A stretch of DNA of 64,000 bases from Pollenia angustigena (taxonomy: Eukaryota; Arthropoda; Insecta; Diptera; Polleniidae). Positions 11,673-23,598 of this stretch are shown piece after piece. Below the pieces are notes generated by a model that was not told the DNA's origin, ran no database searches, and saw only the letters and a list, made by a program, of their open reading frames with translations. The stretch is taken from positions 99,870,993-99,934,992 of the forward strand of contig OV884059.1 in NCBI GenBank assembly GCA_930367215.1. Direction: 5' to 3'. The translations under genes and the position numbers were made by a program. How positions within the stretch are numbered: the stretch's first letter is position 1; every line of letters begins with the position of its first letter.

Positions 11673-12916
11673 TTATAGGCCTATATGACTCAACTTTTGT
11701 GTGATCCTTTCAGGTTTAGGTATCATGGTGACTAAGGAGACCTTCCACTTTTGAGGATAGTATTCAAGGCGTAAAATAGCATTAAAAATTAAAAGAATAA
11801 TTTTCTTTGCTATGCTGGGTAGCTCCAAAAGCATTTTCTTGCTGATCTTATCCAAACCAGGAGCCTTCTTGGGGCTTAAATCACAAATAGCCTTTTCGAT
11901 TTCTCTTATTTCAAATCTTAGCGGAACAGCTGCTCTAGCAACAGGTGGTAACTCGACCGCAATATCGTGACATATATTTGGGGTAAATACGTTTTTTAAA
12001 TGATTGACAAACAGATTTCCTTTTTCAACATCATTTCTTGCCCAACTTCCATTCAAGTTTCTAAATGGTGGCTTAGAGACAACTGGCCTTTTGAGATTTC
12101 TAGCTGCACGCCATAATGAGTAGTCTGATTGTGGGGTTGCATCAAGTTCCTTAAGATATTTTTCCAGAGAAGCCGTTTTCTTAGTCTGCAGTTACTTTCT
12201 TAGTTTTTTTGTACACTCTTTAAGTAAGTTCTTAAGTTGAGGGGATCTGTGCAATTGCCACTCTCTTCGAGCCCTCCTTTTTTCAGACAAAAGATGCTCG
12301 ACATCTGTTTTTGTTTTTTTGGGGGCAATATTGGAATGTTGAACAGCTAGTTTCAGAAAACTGTCAAAATTGTCAATAGAGCGATCTACATAATCCGGTG
12401 TACTGAGCGCAATATTTTCTGTGCAATGGGTACTGAGATATTTTTTATATTTTAACCAATTAATTTGCGTAGCTGTCGTCGGAGGTACAATTCTATTATA
12501 GTAACAATTGTAGGTGAGTGGTCGGAAGATGAATCTAGGGAGGCTTCAACATGAATCGTTTCTATGGGAATGTTTTTAACCACGCCGAAATCGATGACAT
12601 CTGGAATTTTTTGATGATCAGTGGGCCAATATGTTGGTTGTCTGCTCGCTACCACATTTAAATCCATTTTAGAAATTGTGTTAAATAAAACACGACCCTT
12701 TGGTGTTATAAGTCGTGACCCCCAGAAGGTATGTTTAACGTTATAATCGCCAGCGGCTAGGAAACACGGTCCTAATGATTTAAAATATTTATAATATTGG
12801 TCCTCCGATATTGAAAATCTAGGCGGGGAGTATAACGATGAAATTACTAGGTTTCTATTAAATTCCTCAACGCAAATGTTCGTTGCTTGGAGATAATCTT
12901 CACGATGATCACACAT
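11673..12916 (-). pseudogene. Jockey ORF2 endonuclease-RT start, unit 1 copy, broken
   Basis: Same gene segment as 14912-16165 but damaged. The endonuclease part (GDYNVKHTFWGSR, SSDHSP) is at 12452-12916, and the RT start (SPKKAPGLDKISKKML, WKVSLVTMIPKP) at 11673-12056. A 10-bp deletion near 12496 causes a frameshift just after the SDH motif, and a substitution turns a Leu codon into a stop near 12192. Compared with unit 2 this copy has lost more, so it accumulated changes after the duplication. Confidence 0.85.
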
Positions 12917-13336
12917 TAGGTAGTGTTTGACTCGGGTTTTTATTAAAATGGCAGAACCTCCACAAGCTCTATCTCGAGGGTCCTTGGTATCATAAAGTAT
13001 ATAACCATTTATATTCTTGAGGTCAAATGAGTTTCAAAAATCATCATGACATCAATTTGTTTATTTTTAAGAAAGTATTCTTATTAATTTTTATGTTGGC
13101 GGATGCCGTTTGCGTTCCAAAAACAAATTTTTAAACAGTTCATGGTTTGTTAAGTACAGCTTGCAATAACATCGATTGCATTCTAAGCATTTCCTGCATC
13201 ATATTACCCATTGTGTTAGTAAAATTATTTACTGTTTGCACTAATGTTTCCATGGTTTTTTCTAAACGACTTAATTTAGAAACTGGAGTTTCATCATTAC
13301 TTGGCGAGGCACCTTGCATTGGCTCATGGTTTGATT

Positions 13337-13800
13337 TTAGGACGTTAGCGTAAGAGGTTCTGTTATTACTAGGCTGGGGGCTTGAATTGCATTTGTGTTT
13401 ACTTGATTTGCGACCTGCATTTGAGGGGTATTTGTTTTCGGTCCAACCGTCTGCTTGACGATATTATATACAGGGCATCCTCTATAATTGTCAGTGTGAT
13501 TACCGCCACAGTTGCTACATTTTTTTACGTTGGGGTCGGTTTTAAACTTATCGCAAGAAACTGTACCGTGTAGTTCACCACATACTACGCAGACAGGGGG
13601 TAAGTAGCAGTATGCCTTGGTATGGCCAGATTCTTGGCAGTTTAAGCACTGAGCAGGTCCATTTTTTTTTGTGCGGCTCCTCAACGGTTACCCTTCTGTA
13701 CAGAATATATTTTAAATTATAAATTGGATGCGTTTAATTTTTTTTGAGCTTAACGTCGCCGGGTTCTAGCTCCACTCGAAATAGTGGTTGGGGATTTTTT
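13337..13800 (-). pseudogene. Jockey ORF1 (Gag-like) C-half, unit 1 copy
   Basis: Three zinc knuckles in a row, CLNCQESGHTKAYC, CVVCGELHGTVSC and CSNCGGNHTDNYRGC, are the nucleic-acid-binding end of Jockey ORF1. Upstream, in a different frame, lies LFRVELEPGDVKL and VTVEEPHKKK, the conserved domain before the knuckles. The frame change falls in the A run near 13665, so an indel there breaks the protein. The N-terminal half is separated and lies at 22743-23598. Confidence 0.85.
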
Positions 13801-13803
13801 TCC

Positions 13804-14430
13804 CTATTTTTATACCCTTCACCGAAGGTAAAAGGGTATATATAACTTTGTCATTCCGTTTGTAATTTCTACAATATTGTTCCTACACCCTATAAAGTAT
13901 ATATATTCTGGGTCCTTATGAAAAGCGAAGTTCAAATCCGGTTGTCCGTCTGTCCGTCTGTCCGTCAGTATATAAATCTGTCAAATCGGTTCAAAAATGG
14001 CTGAGTTATAAGCAATAAACCACGACTACCTCTAATTTTTTCCAAAAATCCCTTGTGGTTGTTGTATTTTTATTACTTTTTGCTGTATATCTGGGAAACG
14101 GCAATAGCCAAAGTTTCCAAATTAGGTACACACATTTAGGTCGCCAATACACACCATCCTACAAAATGTGGGCGGGATTGAAGAAGTGGGCGTGGTATCT
14201 CCCGTACAAAAAATATCAAAAACTTCATAAAAACCAGAATTTCTGCATTGTTATATTACGGATGGTTCACCTTATATATCAAAAGACCGGAAATCTTTAG
14301 TAGAAAATATTTTCTAACAACTTTGGAAAAATCGGTTCAGATACAAAAAAGTTATGGCCAAAATAAAATGTTTTTTATTAAAATACCCACTTTTGGGAAC
14401 CATAGATCACCCCGAGTCCAAGCTTTATAA
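13804..14430. mobile_element. Dispersed repeat R, partial copy in unit 1
   Basis: Starts with TATACCCTTCACCGAAGG and runs through the conserved CCGTTTGTAATTTCTAC and GTCCGTCTGTCCGTC blocks seen across higher-fly genomes. It interrupts Jockey ORF1 at 13804 and is cut by the duplication junction. Confidence 0.7.
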
Positions 14431-14660
14431 CTAAAAAAAGCTGTATCATCAGCAAATGTTGAAGTTTGTGTGTAGTTGTTTGTTGGCATATCCGAGGTAT
14501 ATATTAAGTATAAAAGTGGGCCCAGGATGCTTCCCTGAGGGACTCCAGCGTCAATTTGCTGAGGAGAGCTTAAATAATCACCTTCTTTAATAATAAATTT
14601 TCGATCGACTAAGTAGCTTTCTAACAGCTTGTGTGTGTTTACTGGTAAGTTGAGCTTCAA
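14431..14660 (-). pseudogene. Jockey reverse transcriptase fragment at the duplication junction
   Basis: Encodes the PQGSILGPLLYLIYTSDMP to FADDTAFF stretch, then runs straight into repeat R at the junction (FADDTAFF-SYKAW...). This chimeric end, compared with the intact continuation at 11191, marks the breakpoint of the tandem duplication. Confidence 0.85.
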
Positions 14661-14911
14661 TTTATGTAATAAGCCTTCATGCCAGACTTTATCAAAAGCT
14701 TGAGAAACATCGATGAAGAGAGTGGAACAATATTTTTTTTCTTCAAAGGCTTTTCTTATTGCGTTTACTATACGATGAGTTTGCTCAATTGTGCTGTGTT
14801 CTCTTCTAAAGCCGAATTAGTGGTTAGGAATACATCTATTTTCATTTAAAATTTGGGTTAATTTTGACGCTAACAGCTTCTCAAACAGCTTTGATATATT
14901 AGAAAGTAAGT

Positions 14912-16165
14912 TTATAGGCCTATATGACTCAACTTTTGTGTGATCCTTTCAGGTTTAGGTATCATGGTGACTAAGGAGACCTTCCACTTTTGAGGATAGT
15001 ATTCAAGGCGTAAAATAGCATTAAAAATTAAAAGAATAATTTTCTTTGCTATGCTGGGTAGCTCCAAAAGCATTTTCTTGCTGATCTTATCCAAACCAGG
15101 AGCCTTCTTGGGGCTTAAATCACAAATAGCCTTTTCGATTTCTCTTATTTCAAATCTTAGCGGAACAGCTGCTCTAGCAACAGGTGGTAACTCGACCGCA
15201 ATATCGTGACATATATTTGGGGTAAATACGTTTTTTAAATGATTGACAAACAGATTTCCTTTTTCAACATCATTTCTTGCCCAACTTCCATTCAAGTTTC
15301 TTAATGGTGGCTTAGAGACAACTGGCCTTTTGAGATTTCTAGCTGCACGCCATAATGAGTAGTCTGATTGTGGGGTTGCATCAAGTTCCTTAAGATATTT
15401 TTCCAGAGAAGCCGTTTTCTTAGTCTGCAGTAACTTTCTTAGTTTTTTTGTACACTCTTTAAGTAAGTTCTTAAGTTGAGGGGATCTGTGCAATTGCCAC
15501 TCTCTTCGAGCCCTCCTTTTTTCAGACAAAAGATGCTCGACATCTGTTTTTGTTTTTTTGGGGGCAATATTGGAATGTTGAACAGCTAGTTTCAGAAAAC
15601 TGTCAAAATTGTCAATAGAGCGATCTACATAATCCGGTGTACTGAGCGCAATATTTTCTGTGCAATGGGTACTGAGATATTTTTTATATTTTAACCAATT
15701 AATTTGCGTAGCTGTCGTCGGAGGTACAATTCTATTGGGGTTCATTATAGTAACAATTGTAGGTGAGTGGTCGGAAGATGAATCTAGGGAGGCTTCAACA
15801 TGAATCGTTTCTATGGGAATGTTTTTAACCACGCCGAAATCGATGACATCTGGAATTTTTTGATGATCAGTGGGCCAATATGTTGGTTGTCTGCTCGCTA
15901 CCACATTTAAATCCATTTTAGAAATTGTGTTAAATAAAACACGACCCTTTGGTGTTATAAGTCGTGACCCCCAGAAGGTATGTTTAGCGTTATAATCGCC
16001 AGCGGCTAGGAAACACGGTCCTAATGATTTAAAATATTTATAATATTGGTCCTCCGATATTGAAAATCTAGGCGGGGAGTATAACGATGAAATTACTAGG
16101 TTTCTATTAAATTCCTCAACGCAAATGTTCGTTGCTTGGAGATAATCTTCACGATGATCACACAT
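14912..16165 (-). pseudogene. Jockey ORF2 endonuclease-RT, better-preserved copy
   Basis: A 417-residue open frame. Residues 56-68 (GDYNAKHTFWGSR) and 131-133 (SDH) belong to the APE-type endonuclease that nicks target DNA. The central part is the linker; the end carries SPKKAPGLDKISKKML and WKVSLVTMIPKP, the start of the reverse transcriptase. A frameshift after IPKPERI ends the frame: the next expected block (VESYRPISLLSNISKLFEKLL) follows in another frame at 14930-14880. The N-terminal endonuclease is also missing its first blocks, which lie upstream in other frames. Full Jockey ORF2 is about 900 residues, so this is roughly half. Confidence 0.9.
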
Positions 16166-16585
16166 TAGGTAGTGTTTGACTCGGGTTTTTATTAAAATGG
16201 CAGAACCTCCACAAGCTCTATCTCGAGGGTCCTTGGTATCATAAAGTATATAACCATTTATATTCTTGAGGTCAAATGAGTTTCAAAAATCATCATGACA
16301 TCAATTTGTTTATTTTTAAGAAAGTATTCTTATTAATTTTTATGTTGGCGGATGCCGTTTGCGTTCCAAAAACAAATTTTTAAACAGTTCATGGTTTGTT
16401 AAGTACAGCTTGCAATAACATCGATTGCATTCTAAGCATTTCCTGCATCATATTACCCATTGTGTTAGTAAAATTATTTACTGTTTGCACTAATGTTTCC
16501 ATGGTTTTTTCTAAACGACTTAATTTAGAAACTGGAGTTTCATCATTACTTGGCGAGGCACCTTGCATTGGCTCATGGTTTGATT

Positions 16586-17050
16586 TTAGGACGTTAGCGT
16601 AAGAGGTTCTGTTATTACTAGGCTGGGGGCTTGAATTGCATTTGTGTTTACTTGATTTGCGACCTGCATTTGAGGGGTATTTGTTTTCGGTCCAACCGTC
16701 TGCTTGACGATATTATATACAGGGCATCCTCTATAATTGTCAGTGTGATTACCGCCACAGTTGCTACATTTTTTTACGTTGGGGTCGGTTTTAAACTTAT
16801 CGCAAGAAACTGTACCGTGTAGTTCACCACATACTACGCAGACAGGGGGTAAGTAGCAGTATGCCTTGGTATGGCCAGATTCTTGGCAGTTTAAGCACTG
16901 AGCAGGTCCATTTTTTTTTGTGCGGCTCCTCAACGGTTACCCTTCTGTACAGAATATATTTTAAATTATAAATTGGATGCGTTTAATTTTTTTTGAGCTT
17001 AACGTCGCCGGGTTCTAGCTCCACTCGAAATAGTGGTTGGGGATTTTTTT
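16586..17050 (-). pseudogene. Jockey ORF1 C-half, unit 2 copy
   Basis: Base-for-base counterpart of 13337-13800: three CCHC-like knuckles and the upstream LFRVELEPGD block, split by the same A-run frameshift. Its upstream end abuts repeat R at 17054, the original interruption point of ORF1. Confidence 0.85.
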
Positions 17051-17053
17051 CCC

Positions 17054-18200
17054 TATTTTTATACCCTTCACCGAAGGTAAAAGGGTATATATAACTTTGT
17101 CATTCCGTTTGTAATTTCTACAATATTGTTCCTACACCCTATAAAGTATATATATTCTGGGTCCTTATGAAAAGCGAAGTTCAAATCCGGTTGGCCGTCT
17201 GTCCGTCTGTCCGTCAGTATATAAATCTGTCAAATCGGTTCAAAAATGGCTGAGTTATAAGCAATAAACCACGACTACCTCTAATTTTTTCCAAAAATCC
17301 CTTGTGGTTGTTGTATTTTTATTACTTTTTGCTGTATATCTGGGAAACGGCAATAGCCAAAGTTTCCAAATTAGGTACACACATTTAGGTCGCCAATACA
17401 CACCATCCTACAAAATGTGGGCGGGATTGAAGAAGTGGGCGTGGTATCTCCCGTACAAAAAATATCAAAAACTTCATAAAAACCAGAATTTCTGCATTGT
17501 TATATTACGGATGGTTCACCTTATATATCAAAAGACCGGAAATCTTTAGTAGAAAATATTTTCTAACAACTTTGGAAAAATCGGTTCAGATACAAAAAAG
17601 TTATGGCCAAAATAAAATGTTTTTTATTAAAATACCCACTTTTGGGAACCATAGATCACCCCGAGTCCAAGCTTTATAACTAAAGTAAATGGCAAATTTC
17701 TTCCTTAACACGTCGGCATACAAATCTTTCCAATCGGCAAAAAAATGGCTGAGTTTTAACCGAAATACTGCATCACCAAAAAATACTCTTCATTTTTTTA
17801 TTTTATTTCATTTTTTTTTTATTTTATTTTTTTTTTTTTTATTATTATTTTTTTATTATTTTTTTTTTTTAATTAACTTTGTTAAAATATATGTATGTTT
17901 ACAAGTTTATATCAATGTTTATATATAAATATAACTAAAGTAAATGTTAAATTTCTTCCTTAACACGTCGGTATTTAAATCTGTCAAATCGGTTTAAAAT
18001 TGGCTAAGTTATAATCAAAATACTGAAATCCAAAAAATTATTTTCTTATTCCTTCAAAAAAAGTATATGTATGTATATAACTTGCCATTCCGTTTGCAAT
18101 TTCTACAATATAGATCCTACGCCCTATAAAGCATATACTATATTCTACATACCTACATACTAACAAAATAGACGGAATATATTCTACTTTAATTCTCTTT
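17054..18200. mobile_element. Dispersed repeat R, first part of the ORF1-splitting insertion
   Basis: Begins TATACCCTTCACCGAAGG at the Jockey junction. It continues past 17679 with TTCTTCCTTAACACGTCGG, the normal R interior (compare 21010 and 21490). A T-rich tract lies at 17790-17870. A second partial R start (CCATTCCGTTTGCAATTTC) appears near 18085. Confidence 0.65.
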
Positions 18201-18212
18201 CTACAAAAGCGT

Positions 18213-18290
18213 TAATGGCTGATTTGTCTGGGCGGTTGCCCAAGCCAGCGTCGTTAGTAGTTGCCGGGGTTCAAATCTCGGCATTCAACT
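18213..18290 (+). repeat. tRNA-like (SINE-type) sequence, weak
   Basis: GGTTCAAATCTC (about 18268) matches an RNA polymerase III B box with one mismatch and sits in a stem-like CCGGGG...CTCGG context. A poor A-box candidate, TGGCTGATTTG, lies about 45 bases upstream. A T run follows. Probably a decayed tRNA-derived SINE. Confidence 0.35.
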
Positions 18291-20040
18291 TTTCGAAAAT
18301 ACATTTTTTTTTAACTTCTTTTATTTATATTCTATAAACTGTTTTAAAATAATTCAGTAATTTTTGATATTTTTCATTTTATTGAAAATGCAAATACGAA
18401 TCGTTCGCTAAACTGGCATGTAAAACAAAACCCATATTTTATAATTTGTTTTTGGCTTAAATGTAAATACCTATGTATGCAGTACATTCAAAAGCTATGT
18501 ATGTGTACGTTTGTATATGAGTATAGGTAGGCATTGTTTTCATGATTGTTGTTGTTGCTTTCATCTTAGAAATGGACTGCTGCTATGTGTTGGCCATCTC
18601 TTCTTACATTTCGATATTTAAGATTCTTACACAAGTGTTGCCATATTATTTAAAAAAAAAAAACCTTTTTGTTTGTAACAAACATCGCATTTGTTATTTG
18701 GAAACAAACATTCATATACATGTATGTATTTCCGTACGTCAATGTTTAATATATTCAAAAAGCAACAAATATGTATGTTTGTATAGTTTTATTGACGAAA
18801 ACAATGACATAGAAACAGATCTTAAAATTTGTTCACAGCTTACTTTAGCATTAGGTAAGCATAAAAAAAGCTAAAAATGATTTTGAAAATACTAGAAATA
18901 ATTCTTAAAGTTGTTCATTACTTTTTTTAAATCCTTATAAATTTTAGTGGCTCATTTTAAACAAAATTAAAATAAATGCCTACATATAAAAAATGGCTAT
19001 ACATATATAAACAAGTATTAAGGTAGATAGTTGGTTAAGTTTCAAATTGAAAGGAAGAATTTTGCTGCTAAAACTTAGTTTTTGGTCCTGAATTTACCTT
19101 AAAAAGTGCCAAAATGGTCACACTACTTACAAGTCTTGATTAAAAATCACACTTAGATGGAGGGCTATCGTCATGCAAAACAATAAAATTAAATTTCTTT
19201 GAACTTTTGTATCGTAATATCAAATAATTTCAACATCATGATGAGGTTAAATGTTTATGCTTTACAAGACTGGTAAGATATTTATAAAACGAGAACTATA
19301 ACTATTATTAGTCAAAATTTACATAAAAAACTTGAGTTAAATCAACCAAACTAATCTTCAATTTCTAGAATAAATTTAAAAAAAGCTAGCAACATTTTTT
19401 AAAAATGATTACAAAATGCCAAGCGCTTAATGGAAATTTTGCAGCTAAATTAAAATATTTAATGCTAAATTAAGCTGCACAGTTCCTAAAATGGTCACAC
19501 TGCTCAAAATTCTTTATTAAAAATCGCACAAACATGCAGGGTTTCTAAACTGCAAAAAAATATAATTTACATGGAATATTACAAATGAACTCATCATGTA
19601 ATTTTACGACTATTTCTTTTTTTATTTTTAAGAAGAAACCGCTAATTTGTATAACGAACAGATATGGATACCAAAATAAGTCAGCTTTTTACAAAATTTA
19701 TGCAAAAATAAATTCAAATACATATATAATATTTTTGCACAAAAGTGATTTAAGAGCACACACAATTTAAGCAATTGTTTGGTTGGTAATGTTGCATTAT
19801 TGATAAATAAAAACTATTAAGATAGGTTTGCGACTTTTATTAACCAAAAAGCCCGTTTTTGCGGCTTTACGTTTAAAAATTACTACTGGTAGCCCTGTAA
19901 AATAATTGTGTGTTAGCATTTCAATGTTGTTTATGTTTTCCCCCCATAAAACATTTGCGTTGAACTTCTTTTTTTTTTTAATATTACATACCACCAGCAT
20001 TTTACACAAACAACAAACACATCCTTCAATTCACTATGAA
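18291..20040. other. AT-rich sequence with one direct repeat pair
   Basis: No gene recognised. Blocks at about 19108-19160 and 19488-19530 are diverged direct copies (AAAATGGTCACACT.CT...AAAAATC.CAC). Open frames here are short and featureless. Confidence 0.4.
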
Positions 20041-20084
20041 TTATAATTGACATCATGTACTCATATCAACAACAAACATCTATG

Positions 20085-20180
20085 TGCTGCGGTAGTTGAA
20101 TGGTCTAGACGGTCTGTCCATAACAAGCTCTTTTTGGTTTACGGGTTCGAGTCCCACTCATTCCATTTTTTTTTTTTTTT
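20085..20180 (+). repeat. tRNA-derived SINE or tRNA pseudogene
   Basis: A perfect A box TAGTTGAATGG (20093-20103) and a perfect B box GGTTCGAGTCC (20144-20154) are 40 bases apart, as in tRNA genes. A T run follows immediately and could stop RNA polymerase III. The ends do not pair into an acceptor stem, so it is not a working tRNA. Confidence 0.6.
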
Positions 20181-20311
20181 TGGATTTAAAATTTTTTTTT
20201 GCCTACAAAAATTGATCACTTTTTCATTTTTTTAAATACCTATACCTATTATTTAATTTTATATAAATATGTATGTATATTTTATACATATTTACGTCTT
20301 TTTATTTCCCC

Positions 20312-21571
20312 TTTTTATACCCTTCACCGAAGGTAAAAGGGTATATATAACTTTGTCATTCCGTTTGTAATTTCTACAATATTGTTCCTACACCCTATAA
20401 AGTATATATATTCTGGGTCCTTATGAAAAGCGAAGTTCAAATCCGGTTGTCCATCTGTCCGTCTGTCTGTTGAAATGGGTTTTCCGAAGCCCCCAGATAT
20501 GATCGGGGCTTCGTTAGGATATCTTTCTGTCAGGTATTCTTAATTTAATTTTGCTATTGAAATTCAGCCAGATCGGTCCACAAATGGCTGAGATATGAGC
20601 ACAAAACCACGACTACCTCTAATTTTTTCCAAAAATCCCTTGTGGTTGTTGTATTTTTATTACTTTTTGCTGTATATCTGGGGAACGACAAAAGCCAAAG
20701 TTTCCAAATTAGGTACACACATTAAGGTTGCCAATACACAGCATCCTACAAAATGTGGGCGGGATTGGAGAAGTGCGCATGGTACCTCCCATAAAAAAAA
20801 AAAATTTTAAGGCTGCCATATGTCCTATGGATATGATTTATACACTTAAATATCGGAAATTTTTAGTAGAACATATTTTATAAAAAACTCGGGAAAATCG
20901 GCTCCGATACAAAAAAGTTATGACCAAAATTAAATTTTTTTTTTAATACCCACTTTCGGGAACCATAGATCTCCCCGTGTCCATGCTTTATAACTTAAGT
21001 AAATGGTAAATTTCTTTTTTAACACGTCGGTATATAAATTTGTCAAATCGGTTTAAAAATGGCTGAGTTATCAGCAAAAAACCACGACTACCTCTAATTT
21101 TTTAAAAAAACCCCTTGTTGTTGTATTTTTATTACCTTTTGCTGTATATCTGGTGAACGGCAAAAGCCAAATTTTCCAAATTATGTACACACAATAAGGT
21201 TGTCAATACACACCATCCTACAAAATGTGGGCGGGATTGGAGAAGTGGGCGTGGTATCTCCCGTACAAAAAATATCAAAAAACTTCATAAAAACCTGAAT
21301 TTGTGCACTGTTATATGACCGATGTTTACACCTTATATATCAAAAGACCGGAAATGTTTAGGAAAAATCGGTTCAGATGCAAAAAAGTTATGGCCAAAAT
21401 AAAATCTTTTTTATTAAAATACCCATTTTCGGGAATCATAGATCTTCCCTAGTCCAAACTTTACAACTCAAGTAAATGGTAAATTTCTTCCTTAACACGT
21501 CGGTATTTTAATCTTTCAAATCGGTTTAAAAATGGCTAAGTTATAATCAAAATACTGCAATCCCAAAAATT
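20312..21571. mobile_element. Dispersed repeat R, second copy
   Basis: Begins TATACCCTTCACCGAAGG. It contains GAAGCCCCCAGATATGATCG and two successive blocks of the same interior (GCTGAGxTAT..GCAAAAACCACGACTACC at about 20590 and 21063), so it is itself internally repeated. No protein is encoded. Confidence 0.65.
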
Positions 21572-21575
21572 ATTT

Positions 21576-22746
21576 TTTTTATACCCTTCACCGAAGGTAA
21601 AAGGGTATACATATATAACTTTGTCATTCCGTTTGTAATTTCTACAATATTGTTCCTACACCCTATAAAGTATATATATCCTGGGTCCTTATGAAAAGCG
21701 AAGTTCAAATCCGGTTGTCAATTTCTTTTTTGGGCTCAGCGAATAAAGGCCTAACGAACTAACGCCTAAAAAAAAAATGAAATAATGCCTAAAAATTGCA
21801 ACAAAAAATTATATAGGAATTAGGCGGTTGTTCATTATGAAAGAATGTCTAATATTTTAGGCATTCCTTCATTAAAATTGTTAGGTGATTTTTCATAATG
21901 AAAGAAAGCCTAACAATCAAAAATGAAAAAACGCCTAATTAGATATTAATTCATTTTTGATTGTTAGGCTTTGTAAACATTCTGTAAAAGGGAAAATTAT
22001 TAGTTTTTAAAATTATAAAAGCAATTGATTTTCCCTTTTACAAAATGCATACACTATCTTGTAAACATTCTGTAAAAGGGAAAATTATTAGTATTTAAAA
22101 TTATAAAAGTAATTGATTTTTAATTTGTTATTGTTTGTTTTTTTTTTGTTAAGGGACACCCGAAGTATTTTCGGTTTTCTTAAAAAGAACACGGACTACA
22201 TCAGCTGTCGAGTCGAGTTGTTGAAAATTTAACTGTATTTACATAACTTATAGTTAAATATAATTTAAAAATAAATTTTTTCCTTTCAAAATATATTTTC
22301 AGCATTTTAATTCCAGTTGTTAGGTTTTCTTTCATTAGGTGTTAATTCATAATGAAAGAAACCCTAACAATTTAGACTTTCTTTCATTTTTATAATTAGA
22401 CTTTCCTTCATTTTTAAAGTTAGACGTTCTTTCACTTTCTTCTTAGGCGTTCTTGTTTAGGCATTCTTTCATTTTGAAAAATTAGGCGTTAGTTCGTTAG
22501 GCCTTTATTCGCTGAGCCTCTTTTTTGTTAAAATTTTTATTTTTTTTATGTTCTAAAAACGATTTAAAAAAAATATTTACCAGTTTTCGCTTTTTAAATT
22601 TAATTTATAATGAAGTTTAAAGTATTGTAAATATGTATGTATACATATGTAAAAATTATTTAGTTTTTGTCTAGTTGCTCTGTATTCTGCTCCCGCAATG
22701 GTGAAGGGTATATAAGATTCGGCACAGCCGAATATAGCACTCTTAC
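21576..22746. mobile_element. Dispersed repeat R, third copy, split by a MITE
   Basis: Starts TATACCCTTCACCGAAGG, is interrupted by the MITE at 21733-22518, and ends with GGTGAAGGGTATATAAG, then CGGCACAGCCG and ATAGCACTCTTACTTG at 22746. The same end, inverted, opens the element at 42570, giving the termini of this family. Confidence 0.65.
21733..22518. mobile_element. Mutator-like MITE with 9-bp target duplication
   Basis: Terminal inverted repeats of 37 bp (21733-21769 and 22482-22518, starting GGCTCAGCGAATAAAGG) match perfectly. The flanks TCTTTTTTG at 21724-21732 and 22519-22527 are a 9-bp target duplication, as made by Mutator-like transposases. The 786-bp interior has many GCCTAA subterminal motifs, an inner palindrome (about 21903-21971) and a tandem 87-bp repeat with TTCTGTAAAAGGGAAAATT. 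It codes for nothing. Confidence 0.85.
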
Positions 22747-23598
22747 TTGTTGATATTTGTTACGTTTTTGATTTTAAAGCCCTTCTCTTCTAAAAAAGCT
22801 TTAATTTCCCCTGGGTCTACGCATGAGTCTATACCCTTAATTACTACCTGAAGACCTTTACTGCTCTTCAGTTGATAAGTATAAAAGTTTTTATTCAGAG
22901 TCTCAAATCTTGTAATTTTTTTTCGAAAATCATCCTCGTGATTCACTTGTATTTTAGTCTCGTTAATGATGCCGCGCTTTATTGCAGCTACATAAAAGGA
23001 ATTTTCACCTATCACCGAAATTAAACTTTTTATTAACTCATTAGAGTTTTGCTCTCTAAGGTATATTCGGGGGTGGCTTAGACGATTTAATGACGTTTGG
23101 TGCTTCAGAGGATTCATCCTCCAGAATCGCAAAACGATTTTGTGTATTTATTTTATCAAAAGATGGTACTTTTGAGGCCGAAGCAACTGCTGCAGAGGTA
23201 GGGCTGCGTCCCCGTTTAAGCACTGTTATGTACCTGTCCGTACCAACTTGTACTGTAGGCTTTTGACAGCTGTTTACAGGGGGGTTTTCCATTGCATTTG
23301 TGTTTAAGTTCATGGTATCATTTCCCACTAAATTTGTTTTTGACGTCACGGCAATACTTGCTGGCCTGGCAACACTTGTCACCAAATCTAGTTGTAGTTT
23401 TTTTAATGAGTCACTATCCACTGTTTTTGTTAACACCGAGGGTGATAGAGAACGTGTTCGAATAATTGGCTTAGCCGTTAAATAGTTTATATTATTTTGT
23501 TTAGTTTTATTTATTTCTGCATTATTTTCGTTTGCTTGAACTAAAACGTAAACGTTTCTTTCATTTTGTCTTAGTGTTGTTTCACTGTTCGTACTCAT
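22743..23598 (-). pseudogene. Jockey ORF1 (Gag-like) N-half
   Basis: Starts at ATG 23598 and is split by a frameshift near 23100 into 23056-23598 and 22743-23132. The first part is polar and low in structure, with NRFAILEDES near its end. The second has a basic region and a fold-like GLQVVIKGIDSCVDPGEIKAFLEEKGFKIKNVTNI, the RRM-like domain that precedes the pre-knuckle domain in Jockey ORF1. It is cut exactly where repeat R begins. The missing half lies at 16586-17050 and in the duplicate at 13337-13800. Confidence 0.8.

Larger units (their letters stand above)
11192..14430. repeat. 3.24-kb tandem duplication, unit 1
   Basis: Unit 1 (3239 bp) is repeated as 14431-17679 (3249 bp). It contains Jockey ORF2 from the FADD motif back to ORF1 plus about 625 bp of the adjoining dispersed repeat R. 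The junction at 14431 shares CTAAA with both parental ends (11192 and 17680), a microhomology join. Unit 1 differs by a 10-bp deletion near 12496, a stop near 12192 and a few substitutions. Confidence 0.9.
14431..17679. repeat. 3.25-kb tandem duplication, unit 2
   Basis: Second unit of the tandem duplication, offset 3239 then 3249 bp from unit 1 because of the 10-bp indel. It keeps the longer reading frame and is closer to the ancestral state. The 5' boundary shares CTAAA microhomology with unit 1. Confidence 0.9.

Noticed and set aside
13147..13353. Plus-strand frames over the Jockey ORF1 and ORF2 regions
   Set aside because: They are antisense shadows of recognisable minus-strand retrotransposon coding.
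17790..17870. Long T runs as transcription terminators
   Set aside because: They are A/T simple sequence or retroelement tails; no adjacent pol III gene supports termination there.
18542..18874. 110-codon plus-strand frame as a gene
   Set aside because: Runs through poly-A and repeat-like TATGTATGT tracts, with no recognisable domain.
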